64,000 nt of DNA from Streptomyces sp. NBC_01237 (GTDB taxonomy: Bacteria; Actinomycetota; Actinomycetes; Streptomycetales; Streptomycetaceae): positions 7,068,001-7,132,000 of the forward strand of contig NZ_CP108508.1 of assembly GCF_035917275.1 (NCBI RefSeq), written 5' to 3'. This document shows positions 56,830 through 64,000 of this stretch, piece by piece (position 1 is the first letter of the stretch; the number at the start of each line of letters is the position of its first letter). The translations under genes were made by a program, and so were the position numbers. The notes beneath the pieces were generated by a model. The model was not told where the DNA came from and did no database searches. It saw nothing but the letters and a program-made list of their open reading frames with translations.

Positions 56830-58254
56830 TCAGGAGATGTTCACGGCGCTCCGGATGCCTCGTTCGGCCGACCCCGCCTGCTCCGGCAGCTCCCCGCCCG
56901 CCTGCTCCGGCGACTCCCCGCCCGCCTTCGGCGTACCACGTCCCCAAGAGGTGTGGTGGAACAACAGATTGAGCAGGAACGCCGTGAACGCGGCGCTCGT
57001 GATGCCGCTGCCCACCACGATCTGCGCCCAGGACGGGAAGCCGTCGTAGATGCCCTCGGAGACCTCGGGCAGCAGCCCCGCCCCCAGCGCCACCGCCGCG
57101 ATCGTCATGTTGTGGCCCCGGTCCAGGTCGACCCGGCGCAGGGTGTTGACGCCGACCATGGTCACGGTGGCGAACAGGACCAGACCGGCCGCGCCCACCA
57201 CGGGACCGGGCAGCGCGGCCACCAGTTCGCCGAGCCGGGGGATCAGTCCGAGCAGCACCAGCATGCCGCCCGCCACCGCCGTGACGTAGCGGCTGGAGAC
57301 CCTCGTCAGCCGGATCAGGCCGATGTTCTGGGTGAAGACGGTATCCATGAAGGAGTTCATGGTGCCGCCGAGCACACCGGACAGCCCGTCCGCGGCGAGT
57401 CCGCGGGCCAGGTCCCTGTCCGTGACGGGGCGTCCGGTGGCCTCGCCCACCGCCATCATCGTGGCCGTCGACTCGGTGAAGATCACCAGCATCACCACGC
57501 ACATGGAGATCACCGCGGACGGCGGGAACTCGGGCGCCCCGAAGTGGAACGGAGCGGCCAGCCCCACCCAGTCGGCGTCGGACACCCCGGAGAAGTCGGT
57601 CAGGTCCAGCGGGATCGCGGCCAGCGTGCCGAAGACGAGCGCGACCAGGATGCCGATCTGTCCGGCGAAGCCGCGGGCGAAGCGGGCGAACAGCACGATG
57701 AAGACGATGACCCCGGCGGCCAGCGCCAGCCGGGTCGTCGAGGCGTGGTCCGCCGCCTCCGGATCGTTGCCGGTGATCATTCCGGCGGCCACCCCGATCA
57801 GGGACAGCCCGACGACCGTGATCACGACCCCGCTGACGAGCGGCGGGAAGAACCGCACCAGCCGGGCGAAAGGCACGGCGATCAGCAGCCCGAAGAGCCC
57901 GGCGGCGAGCATCGACCCGTATACCGCCTGCATGCCGTACTCGCCCGCTATCAGGATCATCGGCGTCACCGAGGCGAAGGTCGCGCCGGTCACGATCGGC
58001 AGCCTGATGCCGAAGACCTTGCCGATGCCGAGGCTCTGGATCAGGGTGATCAGACCGGCGACGAGCAGATCCGCGTTGATCAGCAGACCGATCGTGGAGG
58101 TGGGGAGTCCGGCCGCCGCCCCGAAGACCAGCGGCACGGTGACACAGCCCGTGTACATGATCAGCACATGCTGGAAGCCGAAGGCCGCCAGCTTCCCCAG
58201 GGGCGGGCGGCGGTCGACAGGATGTGTGTCCCGAGGCTGCGGTGAATCGTCCAT
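56830..58254 (-). CDS. NCS2-family xanthine/uracil-type nucleobase permease
   Basis: A 474-residue transporter with ~14 membrane segments. NCS2 marks are GFQHVLIMYTGCVTVPLV at the N-terminus, GEATGRPVTDRDLARGLAAD with the substrate Glu region, and TQNIGLIRLTRVSSRYV. The last ~40 residues are a cytoplasmic tail with a duplicated GGE-PEQAG segment. It imports purines or uracil with protons; specificity is not readable, though xanthine/urate is usual for this subgroup. GGAGGG lies 7 nt before the ATG. Its 3' end lies 25 bp from the deacetylase gene start on the same strand. Confidence 0.93.
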   Translation of the reverse strand: MDDSPQPRDTHPVDRRPPLGKLAAFGFQHVLIMYTGCVTVPLVFGAAAGLPTSTIGLLINADLLVAGLITLIQSLGIGKVFGIRLPIVTGATFASVTPMILIAGEYGMQAVYGSMLAAGLFGLLIAVPFARLVRFFPPLVSGVVITVVGLSLIGVAAGMITGNDPEAADHASTTRLALAAGVIVFIVLFARFARGFAGQIGILVALVFGTLAAIPLDLTDFSGVSDADWVGLAAPFHFGAPEFPPSAVISMCVVMLVIFTESTATMMAVGEATGRPVTDRDLARGLAADGLSGVLGGTMNSFMDTVFTQNIGLIRLTRVSSRYVTAVAGGMLVLLGLIPRLGELVAALPGPVVGAAGLVLFATVTMVGVNTLRRVDLDRGHNMTIAAVALGAGLLPEVSEGIYDGFPSWAQIVVGSGITSAAFTAFLLNLLFHHTSWGRGTPKAGGESPEQAGGELPEQAGSAERGIRSAVNIS

Positions 58255-58343
58255 GACATGCCCTCCGTGCTGGTCCCAGCGGTGGAGAGCATTGAGCCAG
58301 GCGTTCTTTGAGGGCGTGCGGCCGTTCGATTACACCGCGGTTA

Positions 58344-58376
58344 CGGGGGTGGCGCGGGCGATCCGCGCCACCCCCG
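58344..58376. terminator. Terminator after the PhoX-like gene
   Basis: Perfect 14-bp stem (CGGGGGTGGCGCGG / CCGCGCCACCCCCG) with a 5-nt loop, 52 bp beyond the stop of the minus-strand PhoX-like gene. Confidence 0.88.
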
Positions 58377-58428
58377 GTGAGGGCTCAGCCGGTCAGCGCC
58401 ACGGCGGCCCGCCCGGGCCCCGGCCCGC

Positions 58429-59805
58429 TCAGCGCCAGGGCCCGGTGACCGCGAACGTCGTGCCCGGCGTGTAGCAGTTGACGAACATCGTCCCGCCGTC
58501 CGGGGAGAAGGTGACGCCCGCGAACTCGCCCCACTCAGGCTCCTCGGGCGTCCCGATGTTCTGCCAACCGCGCGCCATGGCGTACACCTCGCCGCGGCGC
58601 GTCACCCCGAGGACGTGCTGGGCACCGCCCCCGTCCTCACACACCATCAGCCCGCCGTCGGAGGCCAGGCAGATGTTGTCCGGGGACTCGCCGGGCAGCT
58701 GGATGTCGGTGTCGGGACCGAAGACGACGACCAGCGTGAGCCGGCGCTTCTTCGGTTCGTACCGCCACACCTGGCCGAAGTGGTCGGCCGCGGAGCCCTC
58801 CGAGTGGCGGGCGAAGCTGGAGACGAAGTAGACGGACGAGCCGCCCCAGTAACAGCCCTCCAGCTTCTGGGCGTGGGTGATGCCCTTCGGCCCGAAGTCC
58901 TGGAGCCGGATCGGGGTCTCGGCGGCCAGCGGATCGGGTACGGGAACCCACTCGATCCGGTCGAAGCTCGCACCCGTCTCCTGGACGGCGGAGAGATCGG
59001 CCAGACCCGGCACCCGCATGACCTCCAGCGCACCGCCGGCCCGCAGCGAACCGGTGCCGCCGAGCGGCTTCTCGGGCAGGAAGCGGTAGAAGAGCCCGAA
59101 CGGCTTGTCGAACGCGTCCTCCGTCTCGTAGACGACCCCGTTCCTCGGATCGACCGCGATGGCCTCGTGCTGGAAGCGGCCCATCGCGGTCAGCGGGACG
59201 GCCCCGGTGCGGCGCGGATCGGCGCCGTCCACCTCGAAGATGAAGCCGTGGTCCTTGGTGTACCCGTTGGTCCCGGCCTTGTCCTCGGTCTCCTCGCAGG
59301 TCAGCCAGGTGTTCCAGGGGGTGGGGCCGCCCGCGCAGTTCACCGCCGTACCGGCGATGGCGACGCGCTCGCCGAGCACTCGGTTGCGGCCGTCCAGCTC
59401 CAGGGCCGTACAGCCGCCCTTGCCCATGGGGTCGTAGGTGAGGCCCTCGACGGTCGGGACACCGATCTTGCCGGTGACCCTGTTCTCGTGGTTGCGGACG
59501 AGATGGACACGGCCGTGACGGCCCGCGAAGGCGGCCATCCCGTCGTGGTTGCTGGGTACCCGGCCCTCGCCGGAGCGCAGCGGGTCGCCCTCCCGTGACA
59601 GCACCCGGTAGCGGAAGCCCTTCGGCAGATCGAGCAGGCCGTCCGGGTCCGTGACGAGGGGCCCGTAGCCGCTGTGTCCCCGTGCGGCGGCGGTCCCCGC
59701 GAAGAGTTCGGAGAAGGCCCCGGCGAAGGCGACCGAGGCGGCGGTCGCGCCGCTGCCGGCCAGGACCTGTCGTCGGGTGGCGAGACGTCGTGGTGCTGAG
59801 GTCAT
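58429..59805 (-). CDS. PhoX-like (DUF839) Tat-exported protein
   Basis: A 458-residue secreted protein of the DUF839/PhoX-like family, beta-propellers that bind calcium and iron and, in true PhoX, act as alkaline phosphatases. The Tat signal RRLATRRQVLAGSG is at the N-terminus, with cleavage near AAARGHSG. The propeller has VHLVRNHENRVTGK, LTCEETEDKAG, AVDPRNGVVYETEDAFD and SPDNICLASDGGLMVCEDGG, matching the acidic metal-binding loops. A phosphatase role is not proven for this shorter subgroup. ATG 59805 has AGGGAG 7 nt upstream; longer starts are unsupported. Confidence 0.9.
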   Translation of the reverse strand: MTSAPRRLATRRQVLAGSGATAASVAFAGAFSELFAGTAAARGHSGYGPLVTDPDGLLDLPKGFRYRVLSREGDPLRSGEGRVPSNHDGMAAFAGRHGRVHLVRNHENRVTGKIGVPTVEGLTYDPMGKGGCTALELDGRNRVLGERVAIAGTAVNCAGGPTPWNTWLTCEETEDKAGTNGYTKDHGFIFEVDGADPRRTGAVPLTAMGRFQHEAIAVDPRNGVVYETEDAFDKPFGLFYRFLPEKPLGGTGSLRAGGALEVMRVPGLADLSAVQETGASFDRIEWVPVPDPLAAETPIRLQDFGPKGITHAQKLEGCYWGGSSVYFVSSFARHSEGSAADHFGQVWRYEPKKRRLTLVVVFGPDTDIQLPGESPDNICLASDGGLMVCEDGGGAQHVLGVTRRGEVYAMARGWQNIGTPEEPEWGEFAGVTFSPDGGTMFVNCYTPGTTFAVTGPWR

Positions 59806-60031
59806 GAGGCAACTCCCTGTTGGCGGACAGGTGAAGTGACTCGCATGTGTGTACCACGCGTGATGAGGCACGGGAACCAGGCGTGCCATCGTGCCCCGTG
59901 GTGTCCCGGTGGCACGGGGGACTCCGGTGACCGGTGGCCCGGGAGGGATTCCCGGGACCTGTCGGCCCCGGGAGACCCCTCACCGGCCGCGCGGGGCGGC
60001 CACGACGGCGACGACCGTCGGACCAAGAGGC

Positions 60032-60063
60032 CAGGGCGGCCGTGTCACGCCGGGGCCGCCCTG
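60032..60063. terminator. Hairpin downstream of the OsmC gene
   Basis: Perfect 10-bp stem (CAGGGCGGCC / GGCCGCCCTG) with a 12-nt loop, ~110 bp beyond the OsmC stop; the tandem repeats lie between. No gene is visible in 59806-60170. Confidence 0.65.
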
Positions 60064-60071
60064 TGAGCGAC

Positions 60072-60177
60072 CGTCAGGCCGAAGCCGCCGCGACGGAGGG
60101 ACCCTCAGGCCGGAGCCGCCACCGACGGAGAGGCCGTCGGGCCGGAGCCCGCCGCGACGCGGGGTGGCCGTCAGGCC
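60072..60177. repeat. About 32-bp degenerate tandem repeat reaching into the osmC stop codon
   Basis: Units starting CGTCAGGCCGAAGCCGCCG or close variants begin at 60072, 60103, 60135 and 60169 (periods 31, 32, 34). The last, partial unit covers the stop codon and final residue codons of the minus-strand OsmC gene. Confidence 0.75.
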
Positions 60178-60596
60178 AGCGAAGCCGTGAGGGTGATCGT
60201 CGTGCCCGTCAGCGCCTGGCTGACCGGGCAGTTCGCCTTGGCGTCCTCGGCGGCCTTCACGAAGCCCGCCTCGTCGAGACCGGGCACCTCGCCCTCGACC
60301 GTGAGGTGGATACCGGTGATGCCGGTACCGGGCTGGAAGGTGACCTCGGCCTTGGTGTTCAGCCGGGTCGGCGGGGTACCGGCCGTGGCGAGGCCGTTGG
60401 ACAGCGCCATCGAGAAGCAGCTGGAGTGCGCGGCCGCGATGAGCTCCTCGGGGCTCGTCCTGCCGTTCGCCTTCTCCGCGCGCGAGGGCCAGGAGACCTC
60501 GTACTCGCCGATGCCGGAGGAGTCGAAGGTGACGACGCCCTTGCCCTCGATCAGGTTGCCTTCCCAGACCGTGTGCGCCTGACGCGTGGTAGCCAT
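60171..60596 (-). CDS. OsmC/Ohr family peroxiredoxin-like protein
   Basis: A 141-residue cytosolic thiol peroxidase that reduces organic hydroperoxides. The two catalytic cysteines are in AAHSSCFSMALS and AKANCPVSQAL, and the N-terminal strand pattern (HTVWEGNLIEGKG) matches the OsmC family, of the typical ~140-residue length. ATG 60596 is used, with GAAGGGA ~7 nt upstream. Its 3' end is bordered by tandem repeats that supply its stop codon. Monocistronic. Confidence 0.93.
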   Translation of the reverse strand: MATTRQAHTVWEGNLIEGKGVVTFDSSGIGEYEVSWPSRAEKANGRTSPEELIAAAHSSCFSMALSNGLATAGTPPTRLNTKAEVTFQPGTGITGIHLTVEGEVPGLDEAGFVKAAEDAKANCPVSQALTGTTITLTASLA

Positions 60597-60679
60597 GCTG
60601 GATCCCTTCAAACGGTGTGCGCGGTTGTACGGGACGTACGAGGCACGCCCTTGTACCTCTCGGGTGTACGCCCCCGAAC

Positions 60680-61771
60680 CTACTGCGCCACCAGCCCCTT
60701 CGCGTCACGCGCCAGTGCTGTCAGCCGGGAGATTGCCCGGAAGTACTTCTTCCGGTACCCGCCGTTCAGCATCTCCTCGCTGAACAGCCGGTCGAACGGC
60801 CGGCCGGAGGCGAGCACCGGAACCTCCCGGTCGTACAGCCGGTCCGCGAGTACCACCAGGCGCAGCGCCGTCGACTGGTCGGGCACCGGCCGGACATCGG
60901 TGAGGCAGACCGCGGTGAGCCCGTCGGTCAGCGCGCCGTACCGGCTCGGGTGGACCCGGGCCAGATGGTCGAGGAGTCCGGGGAAGTCGTCGAGGGCGGC
61001 GCCCGGCGTGGCGTACGCCGCCGCGGTGACCTGCTCGTCGGAGTACGGCGGCGGGGCCTCGGGCAGCCCCCGGTGCCGGTAGTCCTCGCCGTCGATGCGC
61101 AGCGGGCGGAAGTGCGAGGACAGGCCCTGGATCTCGCGCAGGAAGTCGGCGGCAGCGAAACGGCCCTCGCCGAGCTTGCCCGGCAGCGTGTTGGAGGTCG
61201 CGGCCAGTGCCACCCCGGCCTCGACCAGCCTGCTGAGCAGCGAGGACACCAGCACCGTGTCGCCCGGGTCGTCCAGTTCGAACTCGTCGATGCACAGCAG
61301 CCGGTGACCGCTGAGCGTCCGCACGGTCTGCTGGAAGCCCAGCGCGCCCACGAGGTTGGTCAGCTCCACGAACGTGCCGAACGCCTTCAGTGACGGGGCG
61401 GCGGGCGTGGCGTGCCAGAGCGAGGCCAGCAGATGGGTCTTGCCGACGCCGTAACCACCGTCGAGGTACACCCCGCGCGGTCCGGTCGGCGCCGCGGGCT
61501 TCTTGCTGAACCACTTGCGCTTCCCCGCCCCCGTGGCGTGCGCCCCGCCGAGCCCGGCGGCGAACCCGGCGAGCGCCGTTACCGCCTCGGTCTGGCTCGG
61601 CTGGTTGGGGTCGGGTACGTACGTATCGAAGCGCACCGAGTCGAAGCGCGGCGGTGGCACCATCTCCGCGACCAGACGGTCGGCGGGGACGTGCGGCTCG
61701 CGGGCGCACAGGGACAGCGGGGCCGTTTCAGCTATGGGGCTCTGCCCCGGAACGGCGGTGGAGGACGACAC
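60680..61771 (-). CDS. zapE: ZapE/AFG1-like ATPase
   Basis: A 363-residue P-loop ATPase of the AFG1/ZapE family. Walker A is GGYGVGKTHLLAS, Walker B LLCIDEFELDDPGD, sensor-type Asn is in LAATSNTLPGKLGEG, and the C-terminal part matches ZapE (YRKKYFRAISRL). E. coli ZapE affects cell constriction; the actinobacterial role is untested. It starts at GTG 61771, 37 bp from the divergent reductase gene. Confidence 0.9.
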   Translation of the reverse strand: MSSSTAVPGQSPIAETAPLSLCAREPHVPADRLVAEMVPPPRFDSVRFDTYVPDPNQPSQTEAVTALAGFAAGLGGAHATGAGKRKWFSKKPAAPTGPRGVYLDGGYGVGKTHLLASLWHATPAAPSLKAFGTFVELTNLVGALGFQQTVRTLSGHRLLCIDEFELDDPGDTVLVSSLLSRLVEAGVALAATSNTLPGKLGEGRFAAADFLREIQGLSSHFRPLRIDGEDYRHRGLPEAPPPYSDEQVTAAAYATPGAALDDFPGLLDHLARVHPSRYGALTDGLTAVCLTDVRPVPDQSTALRLVVLADRLYDREVPVLASGRPFDRLFSEEMLNGGYRKKYFRAISRLTALARDAKGLVAQ

Positions 61772-61808
61772 AACGGTCCACCTTAAGCGTCATGCCAGAC
61801 TGCAGGGC

Positions 61809-62660
61809 ATGCGAAGCCTGTTCCCTGTGACGGACCTGACAACCGGCGCGACGGCCCCGACGACCCGGGCGACGGGCCCGGCGGCCACCGGCGCGCACGC
61901 CGGGAGCGGCGATCACGGCCATGGTCACGACCGTGCCCGCGACCGTGAGTGGACCCTCGACGAGCTGGCCGACGCCTACGCCTATCCCGAGCAGGACGGC
62001 CCCTGGCTGCGCGCCAACATGGTCTCCACGCTCGACGGGGCCGCCCAGCACGACGGCCGCTCGCAGGGCATCTCCTGCGCCTCGGACATGCGGATCTTCG
62101 GCACGCTGCGAGGGCTGGCCGATGTGGTGATCGCCGGTGCGGAAACGGTACGTCTGGAGGGGTACCGGCCCGCGCGGGCCAGGGACGCCTTCGCGGCCCG
62201 GCGGGCCGCCGCCGGGCAGGGCCCCGCGCCCGCGATCGCCGTGGTGAGCGGAAGCATGGACCTGGACTTCTCGCTGCCGCTCTTCACCGAGCCCCTGGTG
62301 CCGACCCTGGTGCTGACCGGTGCCGGGGCCCCGCCCGCCCGTATCGACGCGGCCCGGAAGGCGGGCGCCGAGGTGGTGATCGCGGGCGAGGGCGCCCGGG
62401 TGGACCCCGTCAGGGCCGTGCGCGAACTGGCGGACCGCGGTCTGACCCGGCTGCTCACGGAGGGCGGGCCCCGGCTGCTCGGGCAGTTCGTGGCGGCGGG
62501 CGTACTGGACGAGATGTGTCTGACGCTCTCCCCGATGCTCACCGCGGGGGACGCCCAGCGGATCGCGGGCGGCCCCTCGGTGGCGGTGCCGGAACGATTC
62601 GCCCTGGCGTCGCTCCTGGAAGAGGCCGGGTTCCTCTTCACTCGTTACCGTCGGATCTGA
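61809..62660 (+). CDS. RibD C-terminal domain reductase (pyrimidine reductase family)
   Basis: A 283-residue protein of the dihydrofolate reductase-like RibD C-terminal family. It shows RANMVSTLDGAAQHDGRSQG, the NADPH-binding ADVVIAGAETVRLEGYRP, and LLTEGGPRLLGQFVAAGVLDE. No deaminase domain is present, so it is a stand-alone reductase. It could act in riboflavin or deazaflavin-type metabolism or on another pyrimidine; the substrate is unknown. The first ~45 residues are low-complexity Thr/Ala/His/Gly. Divergent from the ZapE-like gene. Confidence 0.88.
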   Translation: MRSLFPVTDLTTGATAPTTRATGPAATGAHAGSGDHGHGHDRARDREWTLDELADAYAYPEQDGPWLRANMVSTLDGAAQHDGRSQGISCASDMRIFGTLRGLADVVIAGAETVRLEGYRPARARDAFAARRAAAGQGPAPAIAVVSGSMDLDFSLPLFTEPLVPTLVLTGAGAPPARIDAARKAGAEVVIAGEGARVDPVRAVRELADRGLTRLLTEGGPRLLGQFVAAGVLDEMCLTLSPMLTAGDAQRIAGGPSVAVPERFALASLLEEAGFLFTRYRRI

Positions 62661-62812
62661 CCCTTATCGGATCTGACACTTAGCGGAATTTGTCGTTCCG
62701 CTTTGCTTCGGGTGGGCACACTTACTCCAGCAGACCCCGTGGGAACGCGGGGAAGGATGGTTTCAGCAGCGACCGTCGACGGTCGATGAGACGAAGTGGA
62801 AGGGCGCCTGTC

Positions 62813-63283
62813 GTGTTCACAAGCGTTTTGATGATCGAGAAGCCCCTCACTCCCGAGGACGTGGACTTCGTCACCACCCTCCATGGGGAGGAACGGATCT
62901 CGTTCGTCGTCCTGATGCAGCCGCGCGGCGACCAGGCCGACGTACTGCTGCGCGCGATCGACGACGTGGCCATGGGGGAACTGAAGGACGCGGCCCGCGA
63001 GAGTGAGGAACCGGAAGGCAGGAACGCCCGGGAGCCCGCCGAACTGGCCCTCGAATTCTCGCTCCGGGCCCTGCGCACGGCCGGTTCGGAAGCGGTCGGA
63101 CAGGTGATCGAGGATCACCCCCTGGACAAACTGAAGTCCGTGGTGGACGACGCGAGGGCGGACGAGGTCATCGTGCTGACCGCCCCGCACTACGTGGAGG
63201 AGTTCTTCCACCGGGACTGGGCCTCCCGGGCCCGTCACAAGGTCGGCGTACCGGTGCTCAAGCTCTTCGCGCACAGCGAATAG
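62813..63283 (+). CDS. Conserved actinobacterial protein of unknown function
   Basis: A 156-residue soluble protein with an alpha/beta pattern: FVVLMQPRGDQADVLLRAID, a central Glu/Ala-rich helix, ADEVIVLTAPHYVEEFFHRD and a final strand VPVLKLFAHSE. The layout is reminiscent of small Rossmann-like (USP-type) domains, but no ligand motif is visible. GTG 62813 has GGAAGGG 8 nt upstream. It is followed 75 bp later by murC and is a regular neighbour of it in streptomycetes as far as I recall; function unknown. Confidence 0.8.
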   Translation: MFTSVLMIEKPLTPEDVDFVTTLHGEERISFVVLMQPRGDQADVLLRAIDDVAMGELKDAARESEEPEGRNAREPAELALEFSLRALRTAGSEAVGQVIEDHPLDKLKSVVDDARADEVIVLTAPHYVEEFFHRDWASRARHKVGVPVLKLFAHSE

Positions 63284-63358
63284 GCTGGGGGGCCGTTACT
63301 CGCGCCGGGCCCGCACCGGGCTCGCGCCGAATTCGCACCGACCCTGGGAGACACGCGC

Positions 63359-64000
63359 ATGGCACCCGGTATTCCTGCCGCCATGGAACGGCCGCACTTC
63401 ATCGGCATCGGCGGCGCCGGAATGTCGGGCATCGCGAAGATCCTCGCCCAGCGCGGCGCGAAGGTGGCGGGCAGCGACGCCAAGGAGTCGCCCACCGCCG
63501 AGGCCCTGCGCGCGCTGGGGGCGACCGTCCACATCGGGCACGCCGCCACTCACCTGGCGGACGACGCGTCCTGCGTGGTCGTCTCCAGCGCCATCCGCGC
63601 CGACAACCCCGAGCTGGTCCGCGCCGCCGAGCTGTCCATCCCGGTGGTGCACCGGTCCGACGCGCTGGCCGCCCTGATGGAGGGCCTGCGCGCCATCGCG
63701 GTGGCGGGCACCCACGGCAAGACGACCACCACGTCGATGCTCGCCGTCGCCCTGTCCGAGCTGTCCCTCGACCCCTCGTACGCCATCGGCGGCGACCTGG
63801 AGGGCCCCGGCACCAACGCCACCCACGGCGAGGGGGACATCTTCGTCGCCGAGGCGGACGAGAGCGACCGCAGCTTCCAGAAGTACGACCCCGAGGTCGC
63901 GATCGTCCTCAACGTCGAACTGGACCACCACGCGAACTACGCGTCGATGGACGAGATCTACGAGTCCTTCGAGACCTTCGTCGGCAAGGTCGTCCCCGGC
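63359..64000 (+). CDS. murC: UDP-N-acetylmuramate--L-alanine ligase, N-terminal part (3' end outside window)
   Basis: The first 214 residues of MurC (family length ~460), which adds L-alanine to UDP-MurNAc in the cytosol, using ATP, at the start of peptidoglycan stem-peptide synthesis. The N-terminal UDP-binding fold has HFIGIGGAGMSGIAKIL, the ATP-binding loop is VAGTHGKTTTTSML, and IFVAEADESDRSF and VLNVELDHHANY follow as in Mur ligases. ATG 63359 has GGGAG 8 nt upstream. The gene runs past the window edge. Confidence 0.96.
   Translation, partial: MAPGIPAAMERPHFIGIGGAGMSGIAKILAQRGAKVAGSDAKESPTAEALRALGATVHIGHAATHLADDASCVVVSSAIRADNPELVRAAELSIPVVHRSDALAALMEGLRAIAVAGTHGKTTTTSMLAVALSELSLDPSYAIGGDLEGPGTNATHGEGDIFVAEADESDRSFQKYDPEVAIVLNVELDHHANYASMDEIYESFETFVGKVVPG

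Overview
The window is a high-GC actinobacterial chromosome segment, almost certainly from a Streptomyces. Codons end in G or C nearly everywhere, GTG starts are common, ribosome sites are GGAGG-type, and many stop and start codons overlap as ATGA or GTGA. The gene order (aconitase, ngcEFG, a ROK regulator, xylFGH, dxs, fadBA, ribonuclease D, hemE, hemY, hemQ, murC) matches the conserved Streptomyces core as I recall it from S. coelicolor. I see no rRNA, tRNA, CRISPR array, insertion sequence, integrase or prophage. Both ends cut through genes: acnA on the left and murC on the right.

Left part (1-21 kb), central and carbon metabolism. The 3' end of aconitase is followed by a small membrane protein, a histidine phosphatase and a sortase with its putative partner surface protein. 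A secreted GH92 alpha-mannosidase (minus strand) diverges from the NgcEFG importer (N-acetylglucosamine/chitobiose type). A ROK regulator (Rok7B7-like) follows, then a XylFGH-type xylose importer, 1-deoxyxylulose-5-phosphate synthase and an APC amino-acid permease. Two near-identical palindromes, ahead of the mannosidase and ahead of xylF, look like one shared operator, and a DasR-like site overlaps the probable ngcE promoter.

Middle (21-36 kb), cell-envelope glycopolymer region. An LCP ligase and a GalE-type epimerase diverge. Two paralogous propeller- or lectin-like proteins follow, the second with what looks like a decayed PIG-L deacetylase domain. Then come a CDP-alcohol phosphatidyltransferase, a 1518-residue protein with two GT2 domains and a TagF-like glycerophosphotransferase domain, an SGNH esterase, an Ig-like protein, and a phosphodiester-glycosidase lipoprotein split by a frameshift. 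The last four overlap end to start and form one translationally coupled unit.

Right-middle (36-49 kb): fadBA beta-oxidation pair, ribonuclease D, an orphan LuxR-type response regulator, DUF3000, then three coproporphyrin-dependent heme genes (hemE, hemY, hemQ). Between hemE and hemY sit a minus-strand flavin disulfide reductase and a DUF4349 lipoprotein.

Right (49-64 kb): the most interesting locus is a minus-strand unit in which a DUF692 (MNIO) enzyme, apparently fused to an HvfC/DUF2063-like partner domain, lies 6 bp upstream of a membrane-anchored TIGR04222-type protein with an eight-cysteine Gly/Ser tail. This looks like an MNIO peptide-modification system whose substrate is fixed in the membrane. 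Then follow a PTH2-like protein, an AIM24 protein, an ABC ATPase fused in frame to its permease, a zinc-ribbon miniprotein, a polysaccharide deacetylase lipoprotein, an NCS2 permease, a PhoX-like Tat-exported protein, an OsmC peroxidase, a ZapE-like ATPase, a RibD-type reductase, an unknown conserved protein and murC.

Several intergenic regions carry short degenerate tandem repeats (about 2.5, 4.3, 12.2, 25.1, 48.8, 54.9 and 60.1 kb), some apparently generating or altering start, stop or ribosome-binding signals.
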